Source: Echria macrotheca (lineage: Eukaryota; Ascomycota; Sordariomycetes; Sordariales; Schizotheciaceae). Taken from it: a stretch of 64,000 nucleotides of DNA. Shown piece after piece: positions 12,892 to 24,196 of the stretch; within the stretch, counting starts at the first letter, position 1; each line of letters starts with the position of its first letter. A model generated the notes under the pieces. The model was not told where the DNA came from and ran no database searches. It saw only the letters and a list, made by a program, of their open reading frames with translations. Location of the stretch: assembly GCA_030411725.1 (NCBI GenBank), contig MU839833.1, forward strand, positions 310,001 to 374,000, given 5' to 3'. The position numbers were made by a program, and so were the translations under genes.

Positions 12892-15800
12892 ATGGCCGAC
12901 GATCGACAGCCTCGTGTAGAAAATGGAAAAGAAGACGATTCCGAGTCTTTAGTTGGAGGTGACATGCCTCAAGATAGTGAAGACTCCAGTTCGGAGATGA
13001 GCGACTCGAGTATGGATCATGTACCTCGGAAAGCAAGACGCATTTACGATATTGATTCCGATGAAGATGATCATATCAGGCCCGAAGAGCAGTTACCGGA
13101 GGAGTGGGTTCGGCAAAAGGCAATTCTAGGAGACTTCACGTCTACAGAAGACTGCACGTCTACAGAAGGCCGGACGTCTACAGAGCTAGTTGTCGCCCAC
13201 TCAGTTGAGTACAGGACGTTGAAATAAGGGCGAGGTATGATCACATTGCTCCGCTCTTTGAGACCGCCTGCGGCCTCCTCAACTCTCGCCGTGCCTGGAA
13301 AGTCCCAAGAGTCCTTTAGATGGCTGTGAGTCGCCTAATTCATTTCCCCTGTTTCATCTGTTGAACACATGCTTACCTACCTACCACAACAGGCATGTCC
13401 AACACAGTGCAGCTACGAATCAGTTTGCGCGCTTATTCCAAATCCTGGAGGTGAGTTCTACAGAGAGAGCACACTGGGTACTGGAATTGACTTTAAGATC
13501 CTGCATATAGAGACTCGTCCTAAACTGCCCTTTCATTTCGACGTCTGTACGGGCAGAAGCTTTGCGTTGTCTCCCTGCCTGGCGGAAGTCAGTGACTCAC
13601 AAAATTGACAGGACATGGCGTTGGGAGCGCCTATCGCGGGCCACCACTTCTCAGTCCAGGTACATCAGTTTGGCCACTGGCGTGTTCTTGGCGTTGAGGC
13701 CGGTAGAAGAAAAATGCTTTTTTTCTCGTCCCTTGCTAGGGATCTCGCACGGGCTGTATGATGTGGGAGCTGAGCAGGAGCTAAACCAAGCGGTACGAAA
13801 ACTAGGCGTGGGTTTTCGGCGTGATGTTCTCCGAGTTGCCACGCTGTGGTCCTTATCATTGGGTCCAGGTTTGTGCCCTGTTATGCCCAAGGTTTCGTTC
13901 GATTCATCAAACTGACGATTTTGAACTTGTCCAGATGTACTCATCACACTTTGTTGTGCGCCCATGGAACAAATCATGAAGGGTATTGTGGAGATCGATG
14001 ACCGGGCGAGCCGGGGATTTTACACTGTTGCAGTGAAACTCTACGGCAGTGACTTCTACAGTCACATTGTTATTGATCCAGACTGCACCTATTTGGTAAG
14101 TAAGACTAGTTCTTAAAGCCCAAACTTCTGTGACATGCATTACTGCCTTGGGCCTATTCTCACTGATTACCCCTAGGATTTCCTTACACATGCTGTGGCT
14201 GTGGCAGCTTCGGGGACCTCGGCAAAGGATGCTACAGAATGTGATATCCTTAACGGTGACGGCTTGGACATATCCGGACCAGACGATTCAGTAGTCCTGA
14301 AGACTCTGTCGCCCCAAACCTGGCTCGAAATCCTTGGCACTGGCAACTTCCTTGAGAAGACACTATTTTACGTCAAACCAAAGGTTCCGCCAGTTCTACT
14401 GTTAGGCCAAGCCGGATCAGATAGCAAACCGAATCTTCACCGCGGTTCCCTCGACGTGCCCCCTCACCACTCTTTGGTCGACGTCAGACAGCAATCGGTC
14501 GCATTGGTGAAATACGACAAGGACATAGCAGAGGCGTATCAAAAACTGAATCCACATGCCACAGACTCCTCGCATGTTAAGAACCCTACGGCTCCAACTG
14601 AAAGAGGAACGCGCGAATCCAAAATGAATGCCAATCCCGGAAGCGGTCGTTCTGATTTTACAGAAAACTGTGATCGATCCGAATCGAAACATGAGGACAG
14701 TCAAACAGCGGAAATACGGTCACCGCCACAATCCGAATCTCGTTGCACCGACACGGACCCCTTTTTCACATGGACCGTCAGAAGCATGAAAAACACCATA
14801 AACGCTGCTTCTAGCAGCCAATCCCCCACTGCTAAGGCTGTGTGGCACAGAACCTGTCCCGAATTCTTAGCAAGATCGACAGGTCCCTCGAGACTGATGA
14901 GCCAAATATCGGAGCGCTCTATTCCAGAGCCTATAAGTGCACTAAGGGCGCCTTACTGAGACGTCACCATCACTTGGAAGGGGAAAAGCCCGAGGGGAGC
15001 CGGGCGGAGACCGATAGGATCATCAAGCCATCGCGAACGCAGAAAGAGGGAGATGAAAATCAGCAGCATCCCTCCTCGCATGAGGACCTGCCTTCGAGCG
15101 GGATACTGTACCGAGCCGAGGTGCTGAGCAAGCAACTTTTGGAAACCTCTCAAGCAATCATTTCGGCATTCCTTCCCAGGGACGGGCCTTCGCAAGACGA
15201 TATTGTATGTATGCGATTTTGGGGGGCTGTGGATGAGATTCTCCGTGTAAGTACAATACAAGTAGTAGAAGAGCAGCCTTTAGCACCCTTTACCGGCCTG
15301 GATTCCGACAACATTTGATGCTAATAGTGGAGCACTATAGCAACTTCGCTGGTCCACTGAGTATTCCAGAGACTTGTGGGCGATTCGAGGCCTTGACACT
15401 CCACTGGAAACCGGACCCCCCGGGGCGGTGGCAGCGACTGAGTCCGATGTCAAGTGCATGGACTGCGCCAAGTCGTACCCGACAGTAGATGAAGCACTTC
15501 AACACCTCCACGCAGCCCATTTTACTAGGTGCCCTTTCAGCGAAGAGTTGACTGGCACGCCACAAGACAGGCCGTACGGCGACCCTTGTTATGCGCACGT
15601 CCACTCTCTTACCGGCACGACTCCGTTCGGGGCGGAAATAACGATCATAGCAAACGATTTTATCCAGAGCCTTTTGGAGATCTCAGATAAACTAACTAAG
15701 CTGCATGATCTCGTCGCTAACAACTCCAGGGACTATAACCAACGCCGATTACGGCGAAACAAACCACCACCGCCACAGGTAGCAGGAACAGGAGCAGGAG

Positions 15801-17436
15801 CGGGAGCAACAGCAACAGTGGCCCCGGCGGCCACATTAGCCAATGCTCGTGTTGACAGCAGACGTCAACGTCGTCAAGACCATGTCGAAACATCACCTCC
15901 TTCGCCACCATTCCCACCTCCGCTTCCCAGAAGCCTGGTGCAGGCTTTTGAAGAGATCATCAACTATTCCATGCTACAGGCAAAAAGCCTGTTGCTCGAG
16001 AACCGCGGGGTGGCTGTCAGTAGCCGTGAACAGCACGACTCACGAGCCATCCGCCTCTTGGCTCGCAGCAAGAGAATACGAACGCAGTGTCGAGAGAGAC
16101 TGGAGCGCATCCAAGCCCGCTTACAGGAGGCGCAGCGAGATATTATCCTCAACGCCTGGGGTGGCTATGACGGGAACCCTACCTACGCGGCCCTCGACGT
16201 CGTGGCGTTTGAAAGCGTGTCCGTTGCGAGGTCATTAGTGGTGTCTCTGATGGACAACAGCCTGTCCACCGTGCTGCAGGAACCGAGTGTTATGGCCCGT
16301 ACGAAGTGCGGAACTGGCGATGGGGATGTTGTAGAATCGGAAGGGGATGTGGTGGAGCTCTACAGGAAATACAGCGAGCGGCTGCATTCCGAAGCGGCCA
16401 GGCGGCCAGGCCGACGGCTATTTCTTGCCATCCATGGATTATTGGATGAGGTGGCATTACTGAAGGGGCTTTTGCATGTGGATTATCATGACTGCGGGCG
16501 GTAAGTGAAAGTTTGCGGACCTAGATGAGACTCTGACTGCTACCTACCTGAAGGAGAGTCTTTACTTCCGCAGAGGCAGGTTGCACGTGTTGAAGCGGCT
16601 ACTAACATCCTTGGTTCACCACGCAGTATTATCAAACACATTCGAGGACACGATGATTCGGAGAGCTCGACGACAGAGTACTTGTCTTCAGAGGAGGAAA
16701 CGGATGTGGTCGCCCGGGGCGGATGGAGGAGTCGATACCGCGAACCCAGGAACGCCACGGCCGAGGCCGACTACATGGACCAGCGGAAAATGTCACTCGC
16801 CAAGAAGCTTGACAGGCTCGTGTCTATTCAGGAATCTGCAAAGTCGCTGCAAGAGCGCGTTAGGCAGACGATAGATGTCATCGATGAGGATCACGGTAAA
16901 GCCATTCGCGTGTTTACCATTGTTACGATAATCTTCTTGCCCATGTGAGTTCCATGTTTCTTCATACTTCAAACGCTTAGTTTCTCTTTTCCGACGCGGG
17001 ATGACAAAGAGGTTTAACGACAAAACAAAACAGGACGTTTATTTCCGGCTTCTTCGGCATGAACACGGCGGATATTCGCAACATGGAAGCTGGCCAGACC
17101 GTTTACTGGGCCGTTGCGGTCCCCACTACCATCTTGGTCCTAGTAGTGGCATTTGCCTACGGCTACAAGGGCGATGAGATTGGCGACTGGATCCATGACA
17201 AGATGTACGGGGCAAACGGTGATCCTAAACCGTGGAGATCGGCCTCGGCCGCGGCGCCGGTCCGTCAGAGGGCGTTGATGTCAGACAGAGAGGGAGATAG
17301 CGCGGCAAAATGGCGTCGGTGCCACACAGCCGTCAAGCAACGATGGGGTACTGCCAGGGATTCGATCCGCTATCATTTCAGGGGGAAGAGAAATGCCGAA
17401 GCTGTGAGACGGTCGACCTTTCAGAGCGATGTCTAG
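12892..17436 (+). CDS. CorA-like (GMN-motif) multidomain membrane protein; 5' model uncertain
   Basis: The C-terminus is a CorA-like channel module: a first hydrophobic segment (VFTIVTIIFLPMTFISGFF) ending in GMN, a loop, then a second segment (VYWAVAVPTTILVLVVAFAYGY). The final exon joins across the intron just before 17036. Upstream lie a long hydrophilic region and a C2H2-like finger (CMDC..HLHAAH, about 15452-15520). The join near 14776/14851 and those at 15247/15344 and 16503/16577 keep frame. The start at 12892 gives an acidic Ser-rich N-terminus. The frame then meets TAA at 13225-13227. The next ~100 bases read well only in another frame (GAC at 13215 onward, DVEIRARYDHIAPLF). The exons between 13316 and 13933 cannot be joined without ambiguity. 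It may be an intact gene with unusual introns, or a pseudogene damaged at its 5' end. Family members form cation channels or sensors; ion specificity is unknown. Confidence 0.68.
13138..13190 (+). repeat. 18-bp in-frame tandem repeat
   Basis: Three tandem copies of an 18-base unit start with ACGTCTACAGA at 13138, 13156 and 13174. They encode TSTEDC, TSTEGR and TSTELV in the N-terminal exon of the CorA-like protein. They sit just before the point where the reading frame fails. Confidence 0.75.
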
Positions 17437-19128
17437 CCCTAGACTAGGCTGTTTATCTAGTCATCCTGAACCTTTTCCCATACTACATACCTGAACGAAC
17501 CAACCAAGCTGCTATCGTACGAAAGGAAGACGCCGGAAACAAGACCTCCTGGAACAAGCCATTCAGGATTACCTTCTCCTGGAAGAGGCTTCCTGAAAGA
17601 ACGTTCTACGGGTACCTGCACAAACCAAAAGAAAGAGGTTGGACCGCAATCAGGTGGGTGCGCCTAGGATCCTCATGCTGTTCATGATCATATACAGGCC
17701 TGTTTCCTTCTGATTCATCGGAATAGACGTACCTCAACAAAAGAATGCAGTCTTGCCGATAGAAAAGTAAAAGCGGGCCGCAATACCCAGGAACGGAAAA
17801 CAAGCTTCTACCACATACATCTGTTCCGGTGCCGGACCCGTCACAAATACCCAGCAACAGAGTCAAGCGCGAAAACGAAACAAAAGAAAATGCCATTCCC
17901 GAACCGATGCCGCGCGTCCCCCCGGTCCGGAATGACATGACGTTGGTGGGCGTGCTATAGTCCGACAGACATAATACCCGGAGCTAGTCAGGGGGGAATT
18001 TTGTAGGTTGGAACTGCCGCAACGGGCGGAATCGCGCGTAGCCGTGCCGATTTTTCCAGAGAGCGGGTCACCCTTTTCATCCATTCTCTTTTTCGTCGTT
18101 CTCTTTCGTCTCTTTACTTTCCGGACCTGGCAGCTTCCCCACGAGACACGGTATATCTCGGTCCTCTATGACCTTCTTTCCCACTTACCGCCCCATAGGG
18201 AAACCGTCAGGCACAGCATCCCCACAGTTACACATACTAGCTGAAACGTTTCTCCGCGGCTTGGCGGAATATATCCGTGGGAAGTGGGGGCCATCAATTT
18301 CACACGTCTCCTTCCGTCCATTTCATTCGCTTGATGATTGAAACGGACGACAGAAGAGATCTGAACTGGACAAGGGGGGGAAGCGGCCCGGGGATCTGGT
18401 TGACGTGTGCGTCGGCTCGTCCATGGCAAGAGATTAATCACCGAATGGGCAGGGAGTATGCTTGGATGTTTTCGATCCAGCCAACCAGTCAGTTGCCCTC
18501 GTCATCGTCGAGTCCTTGCCCTTCCCCCCCTCTGATCATACCAACTGTCACAACGTTACGAGCATTCATCCGATCATTTGATTTAGATGGAAAACAACTA
18601 CCGGCAGGGTTACGGTAACCATTTAGTAATACTCCTGTAGGACAACAGAGGTCTGTTAGCCATCAACCATCGTCACCACTGACAAAAAACCAGGAAGTTA
18701 CGTTTCGAGACCACCGCCAATTCCTCCCAAGATGCGGAAAATCCGGGGCAGAACAGGAATCTTGGTTACAGCCGAGAGCGGCCACAGAGAAAAAAAGGGG
18801 AGAGGACAAGCGGGCGGGTTCGCGGGACACGCCAAAAGTTCTTCAGCCAGAGAGCCGACATGGCTCTTTTTTCCAAACTAGCCGTGGATATTGTGGCGCC
18901 TCGCAACCGCGACACGGTAAACCGCGCGTCCGGGTGGGAAAAAGAGAGATTACCAGGTAAAAAGAGAGGAAAAGTCCGCCGGTCTGCTTGGCTGTTCTCT
19001 TGTGTTAAAGAAAAAAGCCATCCCTCCTGAAAAAAAGGACGAGAAAGGGGCTGCACCGGTAAACAATGTCTGGCAGTCAGTCCATGGACATCGCCTCGGG
19101 TCGCTGAATCTCTTGCCTACCGGACAAG
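17437..19128. other. 1.7-kb intergenic region
   Basis: This stretch holds the 3' end of the CorA-like gene and the upstream region of the chitin-binding protein gene, including long pyrimidine-rich and G-rich stretches. I find no domain-bearing frame or RNA gene. Confidence 0.45.
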
Positions 19129-20496
19129 ATGCGCGCAGCCGTCGTCGTCGCCCTCGCGGCGGTGACATGGCTCCAGCATGCGCTCCCCGTGTCGGCGCAG
19201 CTCGACGTGTCGGCCGACGGCACCTGCGGCCTGCCGAACCGGTTCTCATGCCTGGGGTCCGACTATGGCAACTGCTGCTCGCCGAACGGCTGGTGCGGCC
19301 AGTCGCTCGACCACTGCGGCAAAGGGTGTCAGGCACAGTACGGCGTGTGCGGCTCTGGATTTGTCGTCAGCGACGCGCCGAAACCACCGTCTGACACGCC
19401 CAGTTCGACGCCGACTTCTCGGACGACCATCGCCGTGACCACCACACCACCCCCAGCAGACAACACAACACCGACGTCAGGGGCTTGTGTCATATACATC
19501 ACCGAAATCGTCCGGTCGACAGTCGTGCGGACCTCCGTCATCGAGGTCACCCAGACCGTCGGGGGCGGCGGCGTCGGAGGCGGCGTCACGACGGTGACCC
19601 AGACCCAAACACTCACGCAGACACTCACCCAAACGCAAACACCGCCAACAAGCAGCTGCGCGCCGCAAATCTCCATAAAACCCACAACCGTAACCTTCAC
19701 CAGCTTCACCATCCCGGCCGGCGGCGCCACCACCATCACCCTGACAAGCTACACCCTCCAGCCGCTCCCGATCCGCACGACCGTGATCGTAACCGTAACC
19801 CAAAACACCTCGAGCACCCTAACCGAAACCCGCACGGCGACCACAACCTCCACCCTCTTCGCAACCTCCACCGCGACCTCCACGGCCCTCACCACAACCA
19901 CAATCCCAGTAACAACGCTCCAAACCTCAACGGTAACCCAAAACACCACCTCCACCCAACTCTCCTTCACAACCTCCACCATATTCTCCATCGTCTTCGC
20001 CACAGTCTTCAACACCGTCTCCGTAACCTCAACCTCAACAATCTGGCAAACCAGCACCACAACCTCCACCACAACCCTCAACACAACCGCCTTCTTCAGC
20101 CAGACCCTCACCTCGACCCTAACCCAGTCCACCACCACCACTTCCCTCCTAACCCAAACAACCACATCCCCCCTGACCACCACCATCACGACGCAGATCC
20201 CCCTGACCCTGACCACGACCACCACCACAACGGAATCAACCACCGAGACGGAACTCTCGACATTAACCGCCACAGCCGTGATCTTCGCATCCACAACCGT
20301 GCCGGTGACGAGGACGCTCACGAGAACGGTGGACGTGTATACCACGCACACTGTCGAGGCTACAGTCCCCGTGACAGCCACGCAGACGCAGACGACGGTC
20401 GTCACGCAGACGCAGACGGTTGTCGTGACGCGGGAGGTGACTTCGTTTGATCTGCCAACACCTGTGCAGCCTACGCCTGTTTTTAGTATAGGATAG
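19129..20496 (+). CDS. Secreted chitin-binding (CBM18) Thr-rich wall protein
   Basis: This single-exon gene encodes 455 residues. An N-terminal signal peptide (MRAAVVVALAAVTWLQ to about residue 24) is followed by one hevein-like chitin-binding domain at residues ~30-80. The domain has the eight-cysteine pattern CGLPNRFSC..NCCSPNGWCG..HCGKGCQ. The remaining ~370 residues are Thr/Ser-rich with repeated TTT, TQTQT and TxTxT runs, expected to be heavily O-glycosylated. There is no obvious C-terminal GPI hydrophobic tail. The likely role is binding chitin in the cell wall, either structurally or as a shield against plant or competitor chitinases (inference). The repetitive codon pattern creates long false open frames on the other strand and in a second frame. 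Confidence 0.88.
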   Translation: MRAAVVVALAAVTWLQHALPVSAQLDVSADGTCGLPNRFSCLGSDYGNCCSPNGWCGQSLDHCGKGCQAQYGVCGSGFVVSDAPKPPSDTPSSTPTSRTTIAVTTTPPPADNTTPTSGACVIYITEIVRSTVVRTSVIEVTQTVGGGGVGGGVTTVTQTQTLTQTLTQTQTPPTSSCAPQISIKPTTVTFTSFTIPAGGATTITLTSYTLQPLPIRTTVIVTVTQNTSSTLTETRTATTTSTLFATSTATSTALTTTTIPVTTLQTSTVTQNTTSTQLSFTTSTIFSIVFATVFNTVSVTSTSTIWQTSTTTSTTTLNTTAFFSQTLTSTLTQSTTTTSLLTQTTTSPLTTTITTQIPLTLTTTTTTTESTTETELSTLTATAVIFASTTVPVTRTLTRTVDVYTTHTVEATVPVTATQTQTTVVTQTQTVVVTREVTSFDLPTPVQPTPVFSIG

Positions 20497-20969
20497 GGTA
20501 GGTGACTGTTCCACGAGTGAGTGAGAGGGGTGGGTGGGGATTTGTTGTTTAGGTGGCAGGCACCAGACGGGTGTGGGGAAGAGAAAAATAGGGAGGAGAG
20601 TGAAGCGTTGACTTGAAGGAGAGAAAAAGGGACATACCAAAGGGCGCGTGGGCATGGGCGTTGGGGTTGTGTTGTATTGTATCCTCCATAAAAAAACATA
20701 TGGGACAGGCAGAGCGTTTCGGTAATGGTGATTCCCTTCTTGACAGTCATGTATGTGCATGGTATGCTTGGGAAGAAGGAGGTCTGAGACCATCTCACAA
20801 CACAAGCGGTAAACGGAGCAAGGTGAAAAAAAAAGGATACCTATTCTAAGCAATACGCTGGCTCAGTTACGCTAAAGAAGAAAAACAGACAACACCCCAA
20901 AACTAGCACGCGCTTTTGTCTATGGTTTAGTCTAGCCGACCTGCGCCAACAAAAGATAAACAACCAAGA
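20497..20969. other. Convergent 3' spacer
   Basis: This lies between the stop codons of the plus-strand chitin-binding gene and the minus-strand DUG2-like gene. Nothing beyond probable 3' UTRs is seen. Confidence 0.5.
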
Positions 20970-23657
20970 CTACAGCTTCCGGAATACAGTCCTAAAAATC
21001 TCCCTGCTCTTGGTCAGGTTCAAATACCGCAGTCGCTCATTTTGCAAATGCGCAGCATCGCTGGCCTGTCCGCAAGGCAAATGGGCGGCAGGGGCGTTGA
21101 ACTCCTTCTCCAGGAACCGAATCGTAGGGATCGACCCTCCCTCACGAATATACAGAGGCTTGCGGGCCTTTCCAACTGACGTCTCTCCTTTTTGCATCTC
21201 GTCCTCGTTACCCGCCTCAGAAGAAGTCTTTTCTCCCTCTGGCGTTGTCCAAGCCCGAATGACGGCCTCCTCGAGCGTGCGGAAGATGTAATTCCCGGGG
21301 ACACCAAGCCACGGCTCCGCCTTGTTATCGATGCGGATGGTCAAAGTGTTGTCGCTCTCGAAGTTAGCAAATTCCGACCGCAGGAATGCCTTGAGAGAAG
21401 TGATGACTTCTTCAACCTCCTGGCCGGGCACGAGACGAATGCTGACATTTGCAGTAGCATGGCTGCTGATAAGGCTGCCATCGGGTCCTGATACGTTGTA
21501 TCGATGAATCGTAAGATTGGGTTCTCGCCAGCGGGCCATGAGGCTCCGTTTCAGGGCTTCAATGGGGCCAGTCGCCGGATTGCGGCGGATCAGGATGCTG
21601 GCAATGTCGTCGTACCGTAACTCTTCCTCTTCTGTGACGGGAAGGATGCCGTCGTAGAAACCCGGAATGTTGACGTGGTTCTTTTTGTCCTTGAGCTTGC
21701 TAAGAAGCAGCGTCAGATCGGTAAGCGGCTCAGATAGCATGTTGCTACCATCAACACCCGAGTGCAGGTCGGGGTGCTTCGAGTCAATACAAACCGTAGC
21801 ATGAAGAACACCCCGTAAACCATATGTCAGACAGGGGACTTCGTCATCCAGCCAATAGCTATTCGCCAGGAGAACGTAGTCAACATGACCAATGAGGTCC
21901 TTGTGTTGACGGATGGCTTCCTGGAAGCCCCGGGAGCCGGACTCCTCCTCGCCTTCGATAACAAAGATTATATCCGAGTCGAGTTCCCGATCCTGCATCA
22001 AGTCCGAGACGGCGTACAGCGCAGCAATAATGGGCCCCTTGTTGTCACTGACACCTCGACCATACAGGTAGCCGTCCTTTCCCTTGAGCTTGAAGGGATC
22101 GCTCTGCCAGTTTCCAGCCTTGGTGTCGGCCGGGACGACGTCGTAGTGTCCGTAGAACAGAATGCGTTTCCGCTTTTCTGCTGGCTCCAGCTTCCCGCTA
22201 AACTTGGCGTACACGATGGGATTGTGAAGGCCACCGGTATTCAGCATCTCCACCTGCGCACCCAGTCGCTTGAATAGGGACCCGAGAAAGGTGGCGCCCT
22301 TTCGGCAGTCCTCGGTAAATTCGGGCCGTGACGATACCGTCTTGTATGACACGAAGTCTTCGAGGGACTTGAGCATCATGCTGTCAGATACTGCAGTCTC
22401 CTCCTCGGCCTGCGAAGGCATGCCGTTGACACGCCACACACGAACCGTGTTGTCGTTCGCCCCGGTGATGAAGAGCTGGTCCTTGTTGTGAACTGCCACG
22501 GCAGAAGACAGAACTTTGGCGTCGTGGGCCTTCCATCTACTCAAGCACTGATAGGTCTGACTCACGTTATGCGAAACGCCGTTTGCGTCCCTGCCATAAT
22601 GCACAGTGCTGTGTTTCTGTCTCCTGTTAGAAAAGTTGATACACGAGAAGGGTCTGCTTACCGAGGCCGAGCCACCAGTGGCAGCACTCCAGAGCAGCCC
22701 AAAGCTCATCTTCAGAGTCGTGACGTTTCCATCATGCGCCTTGATGACTCTCAGCTTCTGTTTGGTGTCGATATCCCACAGCTCAATAATTCCCCCTAGC
22801 TTGCCGGCGTAGAGAAAAGACCCATCGACCTCCAAGGACATGACAGATTCACTATCATCTTCACCCAGTGTTATGAGCTCCTCAATATTGCCGGTGACCT
22901 GCTCGCCATCACCATACTCGGGGCCTTGGTCCGAGAGTCTCCAGAGCTTGATAGTTCCATCGCCGCCGCCAGATACCAGGAACTCTTCGTCGTCGTCAAC
23001 GAGAACAGAGGCGCCCTTGGCGATTCGCATGCAGAAGACCCAACCAAAGTGTGCATATTGTTGAACCGCCCCATCGTCGATTTCCAGAACCTGTTGTGCT
23101 TTCGGAATCAGCGCGTAGTGTTCTTCGGTCCGTCGTGGGGTCGAAGTGCCACCAATAGCGCGTGAATCGAAGAACCGGTGTTGGCGCTTATCGGGATGGT
23201 TGGAAGAGTCGGGCGAGACCTTGCGCGCCGGGTCCTTCAGACTTATCCATTGAATCACCTGTGTCTGTGTCCCCAAGTATACCGTGTCGCGCTGGGCCGA
23301 GTATGCCACGCTGAAGACGTCGCCGACATCGTAGGTGCTGTATATCTCGTAGAGACGGACAAATGTCTTGGGACACCAGATTCCAATGATTGGTTCGCAG
23401 GCGCTCGAGAGAAGGTACTTGGAGTCGTCGGTCAGGACAAGGCAGAGGACGCTGCGCTTGTGGGCTTGGATGGTCTGCACGAGCTGGTACGAGCCGAGGG
23501 ACCACACAGCAATCTCGCCCTTGCTGGTACCGGCAAATATGTACTCGTCGGAGACGGCAATTGAGAGGATAGAGCCGTCATGTTGGAGTTCTTGCAGCTG
23601 CTTGGGAGCGGCATCGGCACAGCCGTCGTCGAGCTCGCGGGGTTGGAGGTCGGACAT
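20970..23657 (-). CDS. DUG2: DUG2-like WD40-M20 metallopeptidase (glutathione degradation)
   Basis: This single open frame of 895 residues joins a WD40 propeller (residues ~20-420, several WSL/LWDI/VWRV-type blades) to an M20-family dipeptidase domain (~430-890). The metal-site motifs are present: LFYGHYDVVPAD (His/Asp), GRGVSDNKGP (bridging Asp) and IEGEEESGSRG (Glu pair). This architecture and length match yeast Dug2 (about 880 residues), the scaffold subunit of the Dug2-Dug3 complex. That complex cleaves the gamma-glutamyl bond of glutathione in the cytoplasm. A stretch near 22622-22662 looks like a short intron (GTAAGC..AACAG, 38 nt), but removing it would break frame, so I keep it as coding. 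Expected regulation is by sulfur or nitrogen supply, but no site was identified. Confidence 0.9.
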   Translation of the reverse strand: MSDLQPRELDDGCADAAPKQLQELQHDGSILSIAVSDEYIFAGTSKGEIAVWSLGSYQLVQTIQAHKRSVLCLVLTDDSKYLLSSACEPIIGIWCPKTFVRLYEIYSTYDVGDVFSVAYSAQRDTVYLGTQTQVIQWISLKDPARKVSPDSSNHPDKRQHRFFDSRAIGGTSTPRRTEEHYALIPKAQQVLEIDDGAVQQYAHFGWVFCMRIAKGASVLVDDDEEFLVSGGGDGTIKLWRLSDQGPEYGDGEQVTGNIEELITLGEDDSESVMSLEVDGSFLYAGKLGGIIELWDIDTKQKLRVIKAHDGNVTTLKMSFGLLWSAATGGSASVSRPFSCINFSNRRQKHSTVHYGRDANGVSHNVSQTYQCLSRWKAHDAKVLSSAVAVHNKDQLFITGANDNTVRVWRVNGMPSQAEEETAVSDSMMLKSLEDFVSYKTVSSRPEFTEDCRKGATFLGSLFKRLGAQVEMLNTGGLHNPIVYAKFSGKLEPAEKRKRILFYGHYDVVPADTKAGNWQSDPFKLKGKDGYLYGRGVSDNKGPIIAALYAVSDLMQDRELDSDIIFVIEGEEESGSRGFQEAIRQHKDLIGHVDYVLLANSYWLDDEVPCLTYGLRGVLHATVCIDSKHPDLHSGVDGSNMLSEPLTDLTLLLSKLKDKKNHVNIPGFYDGILPVTEEEELRYDDIASILIRRNPATGPIEALKRSLMARWREPNLTIHRYNVSGPDGSLISSHATANVSIRLVPGQEVEEVITSLKAFLRSEFANFESDNTLTIRIDNKAEPWLGVPGNYIFRTLEEAVIRAWTTPEGEKTSSEAGNEDEMQKGETSVGKARKPLYIREGGSIPTIRFLEKEFNAPAAHLPCGQASDAAHLQNERLRYLNLTKSREIFRTVFRKL

Positions 23658-24196
23658 GGCGGCGGGAGATTCTAGTGTGGGGAATGCAAGATCAGCAAAA
23701 CGATCGAGACATCCAATGTGCTACGATGGGAGATGTGCATGGCAGAGCAACCTTGGTACGGAGTCAGACCCAGACCGTTTGCGAGTGTGGGCGGGTCATT
23801 GTCAAGTCGCTTGCTGGTCTGCCTGAGCACGGTGGGCGTCCACAGGGCCGCGACTTCTCCCCAGTGCCCCGCGCCAGGCGTTGCACTGAGTGGTTGCAGG
23901 GATTCCCTCCCAACACTGAACCTTCACGCGACGGCAACCCCACCATTCTGGATGGTGAACCTCGTCCCTGACAGCGCTGTGCGTCCCGGATGGAAACTTG
24001 ACAAATCGGAAAATGCACCCCACGGTGGGACGGGCGGCTCAACCGACACTGACAACGTCCGCTGGAGATGCCGCGCAGAACGTGGGAGCGGGTTGCGGGA
24101 GGAAGAGGGTGGGGAGAGTGCCGTGGCGTGGGGGCTCGCCGCTTAAAAGGCCACCATTCCCAGTGCTGCCATAGGAAGTGTCTGGGAAGATCAAAT
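23658..24196. other. Upstream region of DUG2-like gene
   Basis: This is the 5' side of the DUG2-like gene. Overlapping short frames on both strands have no recognisable domain. Part may belong to the 3' end of the uncertain minus-strand gene next to it. Confidence 0.4.

Noticed and set aside
19485..20450. 321-residue plus-strand His/Asn-rich frame
   Set aside because: It is a frame-shifted shadow of the Thr-rich repeats and lacks the signal peptide and chitin-binding pattern.
19749..20798. 349-residue open frame on the minus strand
   Set aside because: It is antisense to the Thr-rich protein. Its Val-rich composition is the mirror of ACN-type Thr codons, and it lacks any domain.
22622..22662. 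Short intron-like segment in the DUG2-like gene
   Set aside because: It has good splice signals but is 38 nt long; removing it would break the frame, while the continuous frame is open.
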